Part shown: piece by piece, positions 1 through 7,528 of the stretch
How the letters are laid out: each line of letters opens with the position of its first letter
Position numbering within the stretch: the first letter of the stretch is position 1
DNA from: Vulcanimicrobiota bacterium
GTDB lineage: Bacteria; Vulcanimicrobiota; Vulcanimicrobiia; Vulcanimicrobiales; Vulcanimicrobiaceae
Assembly: GCA_003168375.1 (NCBI GenBank)
Contig: PMSI01000001.1
Coordinates: 1,736,001-1,800,000, forward strand
Direction: 5' to 3'
DNA: 64,000 nucleotides
Made by a program: the position numbers and the translations under genes
Notes under the pieces: generated by a model
What the model was told of the DNA's origin: nothing
Database searches by the model: none
What the model saw: the letters and a program-made list of their open reading frames with translations, nothing else

Positions 1-26
1 CGCCATCACCACAAGCGCCAGCGCGA

Positions 27-43
27 CTCGGGCGAAGCCCGAG
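27..43. repeat. Perfect short palindrome with GAA loop
   Basis: Seven-base stem (CTCGGGC / GCCCGAG) around a GAA triloop. It lies downstream of the minus-strand gene ending at 76 and directly beyond a second hairpin at 50-73. Small GAA-loop palindromes of the same style recur at 6150-6193. No T-run follows, so it is not a classical intrinsic terminator by itself. Confidence 0.4.
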
Positions 44-49
44 CGCGGC

Positions 50-73
50 GACTTTGTGCGTAAGCGCAAAGTC
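50..73 (-). terminator. Hairpin after the minus-strand envelope operon
   Basis: A ten-pair stem (GACTTT+GTGC against GCGC+AAAGTC, one G-T pair) closes a GTAA loop and begins three bases past the stop codon at 76-78. Position and strength suit 3' end formation or stabilisation for the 2693-76 operon. There is no U-tract, so factor-dependent termination or plain mRNA stabilisation are equally possible. Confidence 0.4.
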
Positions 74-75
74 AC

Positions 76-942
76 CTAATGCGGCGGCTGGTTGGGCTGC
101 GAGGGCGGGCGCGGCGTCGGGAACCCGCCCGGCGGCGACGCGTGCGGGGCCGGGAAGATCCCGCCGGGCTGGAACGGGTTCGGATTGTACGGTGTGGGGA
201 CGGCGCCGGGCTGCGCGCCTTGCGGAGCGTTGCCGCGATCGTCGGTCCAGGCGAACACGTCCGTCCGCGCCTCCTGCGCATCGACCTCTTTGGTCACGTA
301 TTCGAGCGCCGGCGCCTGCAGGCCGTCGTTGCCAACCGCGACGGAGTTCCACGAACCCCGCGTGACGCGGTACGCGAACTTCGTCCCCGATGCGAAGCGG
401 CGCACCGCGCGATAGCGATTGCCGTCGATACGGTCGAGCTTGATCGCCTGCGGGTTCCATCCGCTGACGTCGGTGCTGATGTAGACGCTGGCGTTGAGCG
501 GCGTCGTCGGCGGCACCGTCACCAGGAACGCGACCGCGACCTCTTTGCCGGTCAGCTTGACGCCGACGATCTCCGGCGCGCGCTCGGTCGTGGGGCGCGT
601 CGCCGCGAGCGGTTGCGCGACCGCCGCGTAGGCGACGTCCGGTGCGAGGTGCCGCGCGGTCAGATCGAGCTCGACGACTTGTTTGGTCGCCGGGTCGAAG
701 AGCGCGCGGGCGAACAGCTTCGCGCGCGGCTTCAGTGTCGTCGGTTTGCCGGTGTCGTAGTCGGCGATCCGCGGGGTGTCGGCCAGCTTGAACGCGTCGC
801 CGGTGGTGAAGTAGACGTAGCCGTTGCGGACGTCGAGGAGCTGACCGGTGAAGCGCACCAGCTCACCCTGCGCGAGCGAGGGCAGCGCGAGCGCGGCAAG
901 CGCGATCGACGCGAGGAGGACGGCGAGCGGACGCATCGTCAT
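76..942 (-). CDS. Exported protein with sandwich domain and proline-rich tail
   Basis: A 288-residue protein of unknown role. Start is ATG at 942, overlapping the upstream stop as ATGA; a second ATG two codons later would also keep the signal peptide (hydrophobic run about residues 5-24, cleavage near LAQG). Residues about 27-100 form a small beta-rich domain. Residues about 120-215 (pattern VYISTDVSGWNP, YRAVRRF, FAYRVTRGSW) read like a carbohydrate-binding/early-set sandwich of the CBM20/CBM48 kind. The last 50 residues are rich in Pro, Gly and Asn. Translational coupling to the LptD-like barrel suggests a periplasmic or outer-membrane partner. Sandwich assignment is by pattern only. Confidence 0.75.
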   Translation of the reverse strand: MTMRPLAVLLASIALAALALPSLAQGELVRFTGQLLDVRNGYVYFTTGDAFKLADTPRIADYDTGKPTTLKPRAKLFARALFDPATKQVVELDLTARHLAPDVAYAAVAQPLAATRPTTERAPEIVGVKLTGKEVAVAFLVTVPPTTPLNASVYISTDVSGWNPQAIKLDRIDGNRYRAVRRFASGTKFAYRVTRGSWNSVAVGNDGLQAPALEYVTKEVDAQEARTDVFAWTDDRGNAPQGAQPGAVPTPYNPNPFQPGGIFPAPHASPPGGFPTPRPPSQPNQPPH

Positions 943-2693
943 GGCGTGAACTGGATCACGAACTGCGGCGTCCACCGCTCGTTGGCGAAGTTGAAGTAGT
1001 ACGAGCGGCCGAGGTCGAGCAGTATCTGTCGCGAGAGCCGCACGCGCAGATCAGCGGCGAACTGCCACGGTGGTTGTCCATAGAGCCCCGGGACCGGTGC
1101 CGGTGTGTCGTAGAAGCGCGAGAGCATCAGGTTGAGCTCGAAGGATGGCGTGGGGGTGTAGATCACGGAGGAGGTGTAGCCGCGGGAGGTCGCCAGACCG
1201 CGGAAGGCCGCCTGCCCCGAGAACGTGCCGAACGGCGTGACGGTGATGTCGGGGCTCGGAGTATACGCCGCCAGCTGGGCGGACCCCCAGTAGTCGTCGA
1301 TCGTCTTGATCTCGTACGCCACGAAGGCGCGCAGGTGCTGCCGTTCGCGCACGCCCCCGAGCGTCAGGCGCAGGTCGCCGTTGTCGAGCTGGTGCGGCAG
1401 GCTGTACCAGGTGCGCTGGCGGTCGTACGAGGCGGTGAACGCGAGCGACCTCGTGAGGTTGATCGCCGGCGTGTAGAGCGAACCGCCGAGGTAGCGGTAC
1501 GAGACCGTCGGCGGCCCCGGCTGCTCGTTCGGGTAGCCGCCCTCGCCGTAGATGTCGTGCGCCCACCCGATGCCGGCGCGCGGCCGCAGGAGCAGCCGCG
1601 TCGAACCGTGGGTGAGCGGCGTCGGACCGCCGGTGAACACCAGCGAGGCGTCCGTCGGGTGCTCTTTCCAGCGGGTGTCGAATTCCGGGGTCGAGACGTT
1701 CAGGTCGGTGATCCCGTGCGGCAGCCCCAGCAGATATTGATAGTAGTTGTCCTGCGTGTAGGTCAGGCTCGAACCGCGAAAGCCGCCGGTGAGCTGGAGC
1801 TGCGCGAAGCCGGCCGCGTTCGTCGGCCGGTTGATGATCCCGGCCTGCGCGGCCGACTCTTGGAGGAACAACCGGCTCTCGAACTTCGGTGACCAGCGCT
1901 TGTAGCCGATCAGATTGTACTGGCGCTGTTCCTGCGTCAGCGGGTCGACGCCGAAGACGATCCAGTCCTGATCCCAGACGAAGTGCTGGTCGAACGCGAG
2001 GTAGGTGCCGTTGAACGCGTCGTTGCGTACGTGCAGCGCGGTCAGGCTGTGCGCCGAGCCGTTGAACGGAACGCCGACGTCGAGGCGGCCGCCGGCGAAC
2101 GCGTTCTCGTAATAGTGCGAGTTCGGCCCGAACGTGACGACGTAACGCGGTGCCGGGAGGTAGACGCCCGCGGTGTAGACGCGCGCCATGTCGAAGAGCA
2201 CGTTCGTCTTGGGGACGATGCGCGCGCCGTCGGCCTTGATGTACGCGCGCTCGCCGGTGAGGTCGGGGAAGTAGAACGCGTCGCCGGGCTGCTCGCGGTT
2301 CGCGACCGGGTGCGCCCAGTCGATCCCGAGGTAGGTCGCGCGGCTCGGCGTCCCGCTCGCCGGCAGGAAGTACGAGCGGTCGAGGTCGGGATACCCCGCA
2401 AAGGCTGCGCCCGTTTCGTGGACCGTCGGCCCGTCGAGGTGGACGTCGCCCGCGACTAGATAGCGGTTCAGCTTGAGATCCATCGTGAACGTCTCGCCGC
2501 TCACGACCGTCCCGTCGGAGAGCCGGACGCGCACGTTGCCGTCGGCGGTCACGATGAATCGGTTGTAGTAGAAGTTCACGGCCGATGCGGTGACGTCGAG
2601 GCTGGTCGGTGGTGTTGCTGACGCAGGCGAGGTCGCGCTCGCAACGAGGGCGGTCGCCAGCGCGATGAGGAACGAAATGCGCATCTGCAGCAT
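939..2693 (-). CDS. LptD/OstA-like outer-membrane barrel protein
   Basis: About 584 residues. A signal peptide (MRISFLIALATALVASA...) is followed by an OstA/LptA-like strand-rich segment at about residues 30-90 (FYYNRFIVTADGNVRV, GETFTMDLK). After that come many alternating aromatic beta strands typical of a large outer-membrane barrel, ending FVIQFTP. Family knowledge: LptD receives LPS-like lipid from the periplasmic bridge and inserts it in the outer leaflet. It is shorter than typical proteobacterial LptD (about 780 residues) and lacks an obvious four-Cys set, so a divergent LptD or other OstA-type glycolipid/porin protein is possible. Starts GTG 2696, ATG 2693 and ATG 2684 are all open; none has a clear ribosome site. 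Confidence 0.75.
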   Translation of the reverse strand: MLQMRISFLIALATALVASATSPASATPPTSLDVTASAVNFYYNRFIVTADGNVRVRLSDGTVVSGETFTMDLKLNRYLVAGDVHLDGPTVHETGAAFAGYPDLDRSYFLPASGTPSRATYLGIDWAHPVANREQPGDAFYFPDLTGERAYIKADGARIVPKTNVLFDMARVYTAGVYLPAPRYVVTFGPNSHYYENAFAGGRLDVGVPFNGSAHSLTALHVRNDAFNGTYLAFDQHFVWDQDWIVFGVDPLTQEQRQYNLIGYKRWSPKFESRLFLQESAAQAGIINRPTNAAGFAQLQLTGGFRGSSLTYTQDNYYQYLLGLPHGITDLNVSTPEFDTRWKEHPTDASLVFTGGPTPLTHGSTRLLLRPRAGIGWAHDIYGEGGYPNEQPGPPTVSYRYLGGSLYTPAINLTRSLAFTASYDRQRTWYSLPHQLDNGDLRLTLGGVRERQHLRAFVAYEIKTIDDYWGSAQLAAYTPSPDITVTPFGTFSGQAAFRGLATSRGYTSSVIYTPTPSFELNLMLSRFYDTPAPVPGLYGQPPWQFAADLRVRLSRQILLDLGRSYYFNFANERWTPQFVIQFTP

Positions 2694-2752
2694 CACGCGT
2701 TCAGCGATGCGGGAGGCGCGATCCTGCGCGGAATGGAACCGCGACGAACGGC

Positions 2753-3877
2753 ATGCCGCGCATTCTCACCTTCGTCATGGACTCCGCCGGCGTCGGTGCC
2801 CTCCCCGATGCAGTCGCTTACCACGACTCATCGAACGCGAACACGATCGGAAACGTCGCCGAGCGGTTGGGCGGGTTGGTGCTCCCCAACTTCGAGCGGC
2901 TCGGGCTCGGCCACATCACCCCCGTCCGCGGCCTCTCGGGCTCGGTCGAGCCCCTCGCAGCGGTCGGCCGCCTTAGAGAACGATCAAAGGGCAAGGACAC
3001 CATAACCGGTCACTGGGAGATGGCCGGGGTGATCACCGAGGTTCCGTTTCCGACCTATCCGGACGGTTTTCCGCCGGAGGTCGTCGAGCGTTTCACCGCC
3101 ATCTGTGGGAAAGCGCCGCTGGGCAACGTCGCGGCATCCGGGACGGAGATCATCGCAGAGCTGGGCGAGGAGCACCAGCGGACCGGCCGCCCGATCCTCT
3201 ATACCTCGGCCGACTCGGTCTTCCAGGTGGCGGCGCACGAGGAGACCGTCCCGCTGGCGACCCTCTACGATTGGTGCGAGCGGGCGCGAGCGATGCTGGT
3301 GCCCCCGCACGAGGTGAATCGGGTGATCGCCCGGCCGTTCGTCGGGACCCCCGGAAACTACGCGCGCACGCCGAACCGTCGTGATTACGCGATCCCGCCG
3401 CCGCCGACGGTGTTGGATCGGCTGGAGCAGGCGGGTGTACCCGTCCACGCAGTCGGGAAGATCTGTGACATCTACAGCGGTCACGGGATCGCGTCGTCCA
3501 TCCGCGTCGCCGATAACAGTGAAGCGGTGGATCGCGCGCTCGCCTTGGCAGACGCCACGGATCACGGTCTGGTGTTCGTCAACCTCAACGATTTCGACAC
3601 CAAGTTCGGGCATCGCAGAGATGTCCGGGGCTATGGTGATGCCCTGGCGCGGCTCGATGCCCGCATCCCGGAGCTGCTGGAGCGGATCCGGCCCGGCGAC
3701 GCCCTGATGTTCACCGCCGACCACGGCTGCGACCCGACCCAGCCCGGGACCGACCACACCCGCGAGTACGTGCCCTACATCGAGTACGGCCCGGTCCCGG
3801 GCGGCGAGCTCGGGGTGATCGAAGGGCTGGGCCACGTCGGCGAGCGGATCGAAGCGATCCTCGGAACCGGCCGATGA
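2753..3877 (+). CDS. deoB: Phosphopentomutase
   Basis: A 374-residue alkaline-phosphatase-superfamily enzyme that interconverts (deoxy)ribose 1- and 5-phosphates in nucleoside salvage. Hallmarks are the N-terminal metal/nucleophile region (VMDSAGVGALPDA), KDTITGHWEMAG with the phospho-accepting Thr, NLNDFDTKFGHRRDV, and the C-terminal metal site TADHGCDPTQPGTDHTREY. Length matches the family. It runs divergently from the LptD-like gene across 59 bp and overlaps the next gene by ATGA. Its presence at the head of a polysaccharide run is probably incidental, although ribose 1-phosphate supply is conceivable. Confidence 0.95.
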   Translation: MPRILTFVMDSAGVGALPDAVAYHDSSNANTIGNVAERLGGLVLPNFERLGLGHITPVRGLSGSVEPLAAVGRLRERSKGKDTITGHWEMAGVITEVPFPTYPDGFPPEVVERFTAICGKAPLGNVAASGTEIIAELGEEHQRTGRPILYTSADSVFQVAAHEETVPLATLYDWCERARAMLVPPHEVNRVIARPFVGTPGNYARTPNRRDYAIPPPPTVLDRLEQAGVPVHAVGKICDIYSGHGIASSIRVADNSEAVDRALALADATDHGLVFVNLNDFDTKFGHRRDVRGYGDALARLDARIPELLERIRPGDALMFTADHGCDPTQPGTDHTREYVPYIEYGPVPGGELGVIEGLGHVGERIEAILGTGR

Positions 3878-4566
3878 GCGTCGTCGAGGTGCGGTCGCCG
3901 GCGCCCGCCGACCTCTCCGACCTCCCGGTCGGGGTCCCGTTCCCCCGGGCGCCCGCGCGGCCGGGCTGGTTCGCTCCCGCGAAGCGGGGCCTCGACGTCG
4001 TGCTGGCGGTCGCGCTGCTGCTCGCGAGCTCGCCGGTGATCCTGGCCGCGGCGGTCGGGATCGTCGCGGTCAGCGGCGGCAGCCCGTTCTACCGGCAGGA
4101 CCGCGTCGGGCTCGGCGGACGCCGTTTCCGGATGTTCAAGCTGCGGACGATGGTGCGCGGCGCGCACGCGATGCTCCCCAAGCTGCGCCGGTTCAACGAG
4201 GCCGACGGGCCGGTCTTCAAAATGCGCGACGATCCCCGCCTCCACCGGCTGGGCGCGTTTCTGCGGCGCACGTCGATCGACGAGCTGCCGAACTTCTTCA
4301 ACGTGCTGCTCGGCGACATGGCGATCGTGGGACCGCGCCCGCCGCTCCCCGAGGAAGTGGCGCACTACGACGAATACGCATTGCGCCGGCTGGTCGTGAA
4401 GCCGGGCGTCACCTGTCTGTGGCAGATCTCGGGCCGCTCGCACCTCTCGTTCGAGGAGTGGATGGCGCTCGACAACGCTTACATCGATGCATGGTCGCCG
4501 TGGTACGACCTCGAGATCGTCGCGCGGACGATCCCGGCCGTGCTGCGAGGGGTCGGCGCGCATTAA
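3874..4566 (+). CDS. Undecaprenyl-phosphate sugar phosphotransferase (short WbaP/PglC type)
   Basis: A 230-residue bacterial sugar transferase that starts glycan assembly by moving a sugar 1-phosphate onto the polyprenyl phosphate carrier at the inner membrane. A single membrane re-entrant segment (about residues 38-62) is followed by the catalytic block: YRQDRVGLGGRRFRMFKLRTM, then SIDELPNFFNVLLGDMAIVG-type and PGVTCLWQISGRS-type motifs. The N-terminal four-TM and CoA-binding-like regions of full WbaP are missing, so it resembles the monotopic PglC core. Start ATG overlaps the deoB stop (ATGA). Confidence 0.92.
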   Translation: MSVVEVRSPAPADLSDLPVGVPFPRAPARPGWFAPAKRGLDVVLAVALLLASSPVILAAAVGIVAVSGGSPFYRQDRVGLGGRRFRMFKLRTMVRGAHAMLPKLRRFNEADGPVFKMRDDPRLHRLGAFLRRTSIDELPNFFNVLLGDMAIVGPRPPLPEEVAHYDEYALRRLVVKPGVTCLWQISGRSHLSFEEWMALDNAYIDAWSPWYDLEIVARTIPAVLRGVGAH

Positions 4567-6154
4567 CCGCCGCCTGACCGTCGTCGCGGAAGGCCGTACC
4601 CCGCGGCGGCTCGCGCTCTCGACGGTCGTCGTCATGGGCGCGACGCTGGCGTCCACCATCCTGGGATTCGTGCGCGAGGTCGTCTACGCGAAGTTCTACG
4701 GAACCTCGTGGGAGCTCGACGCGTTCCTGGTGGCCTCGGTCGTCCCGGTCATCCTGTTCGGCGTGTTCACCGGCGCGCTCGTCACGGCGCTGGTCCCGCT
4801 GTTCTCCGACTACATCAACACCGAGCGCGAGGACGAGGCGTGGAAGCTCGCTTCGACGACGATCGCCGTGCTGGTCGTCGTGCTGGGTGCCTCCGCGGCG
4901 ATCGGCGCGCTGCTCGCACCGTGGTACGTCCCGAAGATCGCGCGCCTCACGCCGGCGTTACACGCGCAAACCGCGGTCGAGATGACCCGCTGGCTCATGC
5001 CGACGATCGTCGCGACCAGCCTTGCCGGCGTCGTCGGCGCGCTGCTCAACGCGTACCACCGGTTCGGCGCCGCCGCGCTGCAGGGCGTGCTCGCCAACAT
5101 CTGCATCATCGCGTTCGTTTGGTTCGCGCAGCCGCACTACGGTGCGTACGCGCTCGTCTTCGGTGCCCTCGCAGGTGCCTTCGCCTCGCTGCTCGCCTTG
5201 CTGCCGACGTTCGTCGCGCTGCGGCGGTTTCGCTTCGCGATCGACCTGCACCATCCGGGCCTGATACGGCTCCTGCACGTCCTGGCGCCGATCGCGATCG
5301 GTTCCGCCGCCGGGCAGATCGCGATGTTCTTCGACCGCTACTTCGCGTCGCAGATGTCGGAAGGGACGATCGCGGGGATGAACTTCGCCGTCAAGATCGT
5401 CGGCTTTCCCCAACAGCTCTTCGTCACGGCGATTGCGACGGTGATCTTTCCGCTGTTCGCGAGCCAGTTCGCGAGCAAGAACCGCGCCGCGATGAAGCGG
5501 AGCGTCGGAACCGGTTTGCAGATGGTGATCTTTCTGACGCTCCCGTCCGCATTTGGGCTGTGCATGCTCGCCGGTCCGATCGTGCAGACGCTCTTCGAAC
5601 GCGGTGCCTTCACCCCCGAAGCGACGGTGCTCTGCGCGCAGCTGCTGCCGTTCGCGGCGGTCGGGCTGGTTGCGCTGGCCGCGAACGTCGTGCTGACGCG
5701 CTGCCTGTATGCCTGCGGCGAGGTGCGGATCGCGATCGTGATCTCGGTCGCGACGGTCGCGCTCAACGTGATCCTCTCGCTGGTGTGGAAGGGGCCGCTC
5801 GGAGCGCGCGGGCTGCTGCTCGCCAACGCCGTTTCGCAGACGCTGCAGACCGTCGCGTTCGTCGTGGTCGCCTGGCGCGCGCTGGGCGGCTTCCCGCTGC
5901 GCACGGTCTCCGTCTCGCTGCTGAAGGTCGGCGCCTGCTCGGCGGTGATGGGCTTCGCGCTCGCCGCCGTGCAGCTGACCCGGACGCCGCCCTCGCCGAC
6001 GGCGCTCGCGCGCATCACGAACTTGGGCGAGCACTTGCTGTTCGGAGCGTTCGTCTTCATCGCGCTCGCCCGGGTCGTCGACTCCGAAGAGCTCCACTTG
6101 GCGCTCGACGTGGTGCTCCGCCGCCGACCGCGCGATCTCGTCCCCCTGCCGTGA
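4562..6154 (+). CDS. MurJ/MviN-family lipid-linked flippase
   Basis: About 530 residues with the MviN signature FVREVVYAKFYG in the first loop and about 14 hydrophobic segments. Family role: flipping lipid II or other undecaprenyl-linked precursors to the periplasmic face. The start is unsettled. The frame is open from ATG 4487, but that overlaps the upstream gene by 80 bp. ATG 4634 falls inside the first membrane segment. No in-frame GTG or TTG lies between them. I use ATT 4562, which overlaps the upstream TAA (ATTAA) behind a GAGGGG run; CTG 4574 is another option. The locus suggests polysaccharide-repeat export as well as, or instead of, peptidoglycan work. Confidence 0.85.
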   Translation: MNRRLTVVAEGRTPRRLALSTVVVMGATLASTILGFVREVVYAKFYGTSWELDAFLVASVVPVILFGVFTGALVTALVPLFSDYINTEREDEAWKLASTTIAVLVVVLGASAAIGALLAPWYVPKIARLTPALHAQTAVEMTRWLMPTIVATSLAGVVGALLNAYHRFGAAALQGVLANICIIAFVWFAQPHYGAYALVFGALAGAFASLLALLPTFVALRRFRFAIDLHHPGLIRLLHVLAPIAIGSAAGQIAMFFDRYFASQMSEGTIAGMNFAVKIVGFPQQLFVTAIATVIFPLFASQFASKNRAAMKRSVGTGLQMVIFLTLPSAFGLCMLAGPIVQTLFERGAFTPEATVLCAQLLPFAAVGLVALAANVVLTRCLYACGEVRIAIVISVATVALNVILSLVWKGPLGARGLLLANAVSQTLQTVAFVVVAWRALGGFPLRTVSVSLLKVGACSAVMGFALAAVQLTRTPPSPTALARITNLGEHLLFGAFVFIALARVVDSEELHLALDVVLRRRPRDLVPLP

Positions 6155-6193
6155 CGAAGTCACGCCCGGCATGACGAAGTCACGCTTCGCGTG
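6150..6193. repeat. Three consecutive small hairpins, with a 20-bp direct repeat
   Basis: CGTGAC-GAA-GTCACG (6150-6164) is followed by a second copy TGAC-GAA-GTCA (6172-6182) twenty bases on, then CACGC-TTC-GCGTG (6181-6193). The element covers the flippase stop codon and the GTG start of the next gene. It could modulate 3' decay or translation of the downstream start. It looks like a miniature extragenic palindrome. Confidence 0.5.
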
Positions 6194-7528
6194 ATCCTTC
6201 ACCCCTGGACCGTCACGCTGCGCCAAGAGACGCACGTGCCGGTCGACGTGCTCAGCGCGCTCGTCTACCTGCTGTGCGCGATCGCGGTCGGCGCGCTGAC
6301 GCGCCGGCGTCCGGCGCTCGGCGTCGCCGCGCTGCTCGTCTTGGCGCCGTTCGACCTCGCGCGGTACGTCGGACCCACCACGATCACGACGCTCAAGGCC
6401 GGACTGGTCGGGATGCTCGTCGCGCTCGCGTTCTCGCGCCCCGATCTCGCCGCGTTCCGGACCCTGCCGGTCCGGGCGATGCTGACCGCCTTTGCGGCGA
6501 CGCTGGTCGCGATCGCGCTCTCCGCGACCCACGCGCAGCATCTCGGCGAGGTCGTGCGCGAGGCGTTCAAGGACGGCGAGTATCTGCTGCTGTTCCTCGG
6601 CGCGGTCGCCGCCTTCGCGACCGATCCCGACGACCGGCCGTTCTGGCGCACGCTGGAGTTCGCGGTCGTCCTCGTGTGCTGCTCGGCGCTCGCCGAGTAC
6701 GCGCTCGGCGCGCACAGCGGCCTGTTCGTGCGCGGAGAGTCGCTCCCGCGGATCGCGGGAGCGCTCGAGGGGCCGAACCAGCTCGCGGGGTACCTCGACG
6801 TCGCGCTGCCCGTGCTGGTCGCGCGCGCGCTGGTCCACCGTGACCGCGTGCTGGTCGGCGTGATCCTGCTGGCGACGATCACCGACGTGCTCACGATTTC
6901 GCGCTCGGGGATCGTCGGTGCGGCGATCGGCGTCATCGTCGTGCTGCTCGTTCTGCGGCCGTTCTCGAGCGCCGCGTGGCGCTTCGCCGGCGTCATGGTG
7001 CTGATCGCGGCGTTCGGCATCGTGCTCGCGCTTCGCACCGGCGTCCCGACCGGTTACTTCACCCTCGATCAGGCGACGCAGTCCGCCGACCATCTCGGCA
7101 ACCGCTCCCAGCTGTGGCGCGCCGCGATCACGCTGTGGCGCACCTCGCCGGTGGTCGGCGTCGGTGCCGGCAACTACGAGCTCGACCTCGACCAGGTCGG
7201 GCTCATCGGCGTGCGCACCCACGCCAACAGCATCTACCTGCAGAGCTTGGCGGAGACCGGAATCCTCGGCCTCCTCGCGACCGTCGCGCTGTTCGCGGTC
7301 ACGATCGTCACCCTGGCGCGGAGCCGCGTGCGCAGGCCGCTGGTGGTCGGCGCGCTCGGAGCCGCCGTCGCGCTGGCCTCGCATCAAGTGCTCGACGATC
7401 TGTTCTTCTTTCCGAAGGTCGCGTCGGCGTACTGGCTGGTCGTCGGCGTCGCGATCGCCGAGATCGCCGCGCGCCGGCTGTTCGAACGGCGCCGGGCGGC
7501 GTCGTACGTCTCCGGACCTTCTTCGTGA
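6191..7528 (+). CDS. O-antigen polymerase/ligase (Wzy_C family)
   Basis: A 445-residue polytopic protein with about 11-12 hydrophobic segments and the Wzy_C/WaaL features TISRSGIVGA, a large periplasmic loop with GNRSQLWRAAITLW, GVGAGNYEL and THANSIYLQSLAETGILGL. Family role: polymerising lipid-linked repeat units or ligating the polymer to a lipid acceptor. Which of the two cannot be told from sequence. The GTG start sits inside the hairpin element at 6181-6193. The stop overlaps the next start as GTGA. Confidence 0.88.
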   Translation: MILHPWTVTLRQETHVPVDVLSALVYLLCAIAVGALTRRRPALGVAALLVLAPFDLARYVGPTTITTLKAGLVGMLVALAFSRPDLAAFRTLPVRAMLTAFAATLVAIALSATHAQHLGEVVREAFKDGEYLLLFLGAVAAFATDPDDRPFWRTLEFAVVLVCCSALAEYALGAHSGLFVRGESLPRIAGALEGPNQLAGYLDVALPVLVARALVHRDRVLVGVILLATITDVLTISRSGIVGAAIGVIVVLLVLRPFSSAAWRFAGVMVLIAAFGIVLALRTGVPTGYFTLDQATQSADHLGNRSQLWRAAITLWRTSPVVGVGAGNYELDLDQVGLIGVRTHANSIYLQSLAETGILGLLATVALFAVTIVTLARSRVRRPLVVGALGAAVALASHQVLDDLFFFPKVASAYWLVVGVAIAEIAARRLFERRRAASYVSGPSS

